Assembly (NCBI RefSeq): GCF_014196745.1
Contig: NZ_JACIEH010000003.1
Coordinates: 62,001 to 126,000 of the forward strand
Direction of reading: 5' to 3'
Length of the DNA: 64,000 bases
From: Sphingomonas kyeonggiensis
GTDB taxonomy: Bacteria > Pseudomonadota > Alphaproteobacteria > Sphingomonadales > Sphingomonadaceae
Shown piece after piece: positions 63,116-64,000 of this stretch. A program made the position numbers and the translations under genes. The first letter of the stretch is position 1; each line of letters begins with the position of its first letter. The notes beneath the pieces were generated by a model that had not been told where the DNA came from, searched no databases, and was given only the letters and a program-made list of their open reading frames with translations.

Positions 63116-64000
63116 ATGACTGACGCCCAGACCCTGATCGCCGAAATGGCCGCCCGCGCCCGCCTCGCCTCGACGAAGCTCGCCGCGATGCCGACCCCGG
63201 CCAAGGCGGCTGCGCTGCGTGCCGCCGCCGCCGCGATCCGTGCTGATTCGGGCCTGATCCAGGCCGCCAATGCCGAAGACATGGCCGCCGCGGAGGCGAA
63301 CGGCCTGTCCGGCGCGCTGCTCGACCGGCTGAAGCTCGACGGCAAGCGGATCGAGAGCATGGCGGCGGGCGTCGAGGCCGTGGCCGGGCTCGCCGATCCG
63401 GTCGGCGACGTGTTCGACCGGGTTGAGCGGCCCAACGGCCTGGTCCTGACCCGCGTGCGCGTGCCGATCGGGGTGATCGGCATCATCTATGAGAGCCGGC
63501 CCAACGTCACCGCCGATGCCGGGGCGCTCTGCGCGATGGCGGGCAATGCCGCGATCCTGCGCGGCGGATCGGAAGCGATCCGATCGAACCGCGCGATCCA
63601 CGCCGCCCTCGCCCGCGGCCTGGCCGAGGGCGGCATGCCCGAGGATGCGGTGCAGCTCGTTCCCGTCACCGATCGCGCGGCGGTCGGCGCGATGCTCACG
63701 GCCGAGGGCGCGATCGACATGGTCGTGCCGCGCGGCGGCAAGGGGCTGGTCGCCCGCGTCCAGGCCGAGGCGCGGGTGCCGGTGCTCGCGCATCTCGACG
63801 GGCTCAACCACACCTATGTCGACGGTGCCGCCGATCCCGACATGGCGCGCGACCTCGCGCTCAACGCCAAGATGCGGCGCACCGGCATCTGCGGCGCGAC
63901 CGAGACGCTGCTGATCGACCGCGCCTTCGCCGACCCGAAGCCGATCCTCGCCGCGCTGGCCGATGCCGGCTGCGAGCTGCGCGGCGATGCCGAGACCCAG
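63116..64000 (+). CDS. proA: Gamma-glutamyl phosphate reductase (partial, 3' end cut by the window)
   Basis: Second step of proline synthesis: reduces gamma-glutamyl phosphate to glutamate semialdehyde with NADPH. The first 295 residues are present, open to the last base. Motifs: RVPIGVIGIIYESRPNVT near 115-133, NAAILRGGSEAIRSN near 144, VPRGGKGLV near 204, and the catalytic cysteine in MRRTGICGATETLL. The start is ATG 63116. proB is not visible, at least not upstream. Confidence 0.95.
   Translation, partial: MTDAQTLIAEMAARARLASTKLAAMPTPAKAAALRAAAAAIRADSGLIQAANAEDMAAAEANGLSGALLDRLKLDGKRIESMAAGVEAVAGLADPVGDVFDRVERPNGLVLTRVRVPIGVIGIIYESRPNVTADAGALCAMAGNAAILRGGSEAIRSNRAIHAALARGLAEGGMPEDAVQLVPVTDRAAVGAMLTAEGAIDMVVPRGGKGLVARVQAEARVPVLAHLDGLNHTYVDGAADPDMARDLALNAKMRRTGICGATETLLIDRAFADPKPILAALADAGCELRGDAETQ

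Overview
This window looks like a chromosomal segment of a sphingomonad alphaproteobacterium (Sphingomonas or a close relative). The grounds are the high G+C content, a CcrM-type GANTC methyltransferase, a CarD/ferredoxin/SUV3-like helicase cluster, a bc1-complex assembly chaperone, a TonB-dependent receptor of the Xanthomonas/Caulobacter type, and G+C-rich intergenic palindromes. Almost everything is ordinary core genome. I see no rRNA, tRNA, CRISPR array, insertion sequence or prophage block.

Layout. 1-3.3 kb: the tail of a LytTR regulator, a small secreted protein, folP and ccrM. 3.3-3.66 kb: a non-coding region rich in cell-cycle sites (two perfect DnaA boxes, five GANTC sites, two GTTAAC sites). 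3.7-4.7 kb: a lone glycine-rich gene resembling a phage tail fibre tip. 4.8-8.2 kb: a minus-strand operon glmM, zinc-ribbon gene, thiD fused to a VOC domain, rnhB. 8.2-14.6 kb: two transporters, glutathione reductase, a membrane protein, a PhnA-domain gene and pgi. 14.7-18.3 kb: lepB-rnc-era followed by a nitrilase homologue that lacks its catalytic cysteine. 18.3-20.7 kb: YceD-like protein, bc1 chaperone, bamE and an RcnB-like protein. 20.8-28.8 kb: penicillin-binding protein 1C with a giant alpha-2-macroglobulin. 28.9-31.3 kb: a minimal NfrB/NfrA-like glycan export pair. 31.3-34.8 kb: a HerA-like ATPase, a TIGR02186-type protein and a TauE/SafE exporter. 35-40.8 kb: an M23 peptidoglycan hydrolase preceded by a perfect CtrA-type site, then SUV3-like helicase, S4-domain protein, fdxA and carD. 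40.9-45.5 kb: paired DUF2807 proteins, pdeM, a lipoprotein, an M20 peptidase and a proline-rich protein. 45.6-49.7 kb: a TonB-dependent receptor divergent from nagA, with matching operators at both ends of the shared promoter region. 49.8-53.7 kb: a membrane protein with a two-component system. 53.9-61.1 kb: a complete CecR-YbhGFSR-like ABC efflux operon including its outer-membrane channel. 61.2-64 kb: a DJ-1/PfpI protein, a DUF3667 protein and the start of proA.

Genes are tightly packed. Stop/start overlaps of the ATGA, GTGA, TTGA or TGATG type join most operon members, and several starts are GTG or TTG. Non-coding space is largely filled by hairpins and by two repeat families: a ~165-bp repeat whose 23-bp end also occurs alone, and G+C-rich nested palindromes carrying CCTCCCC/GGGGAGG arms.

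The items most worth a second look are the ccrM upstream region, the ThiD-VOC fusion, the Cys-to-Ser nitrilase homologue, the minimal Nfr-like pair, the ~165-bp repeat family and the nagA/TonB-receptor operators. I did not find an obviously new multi-gene system.
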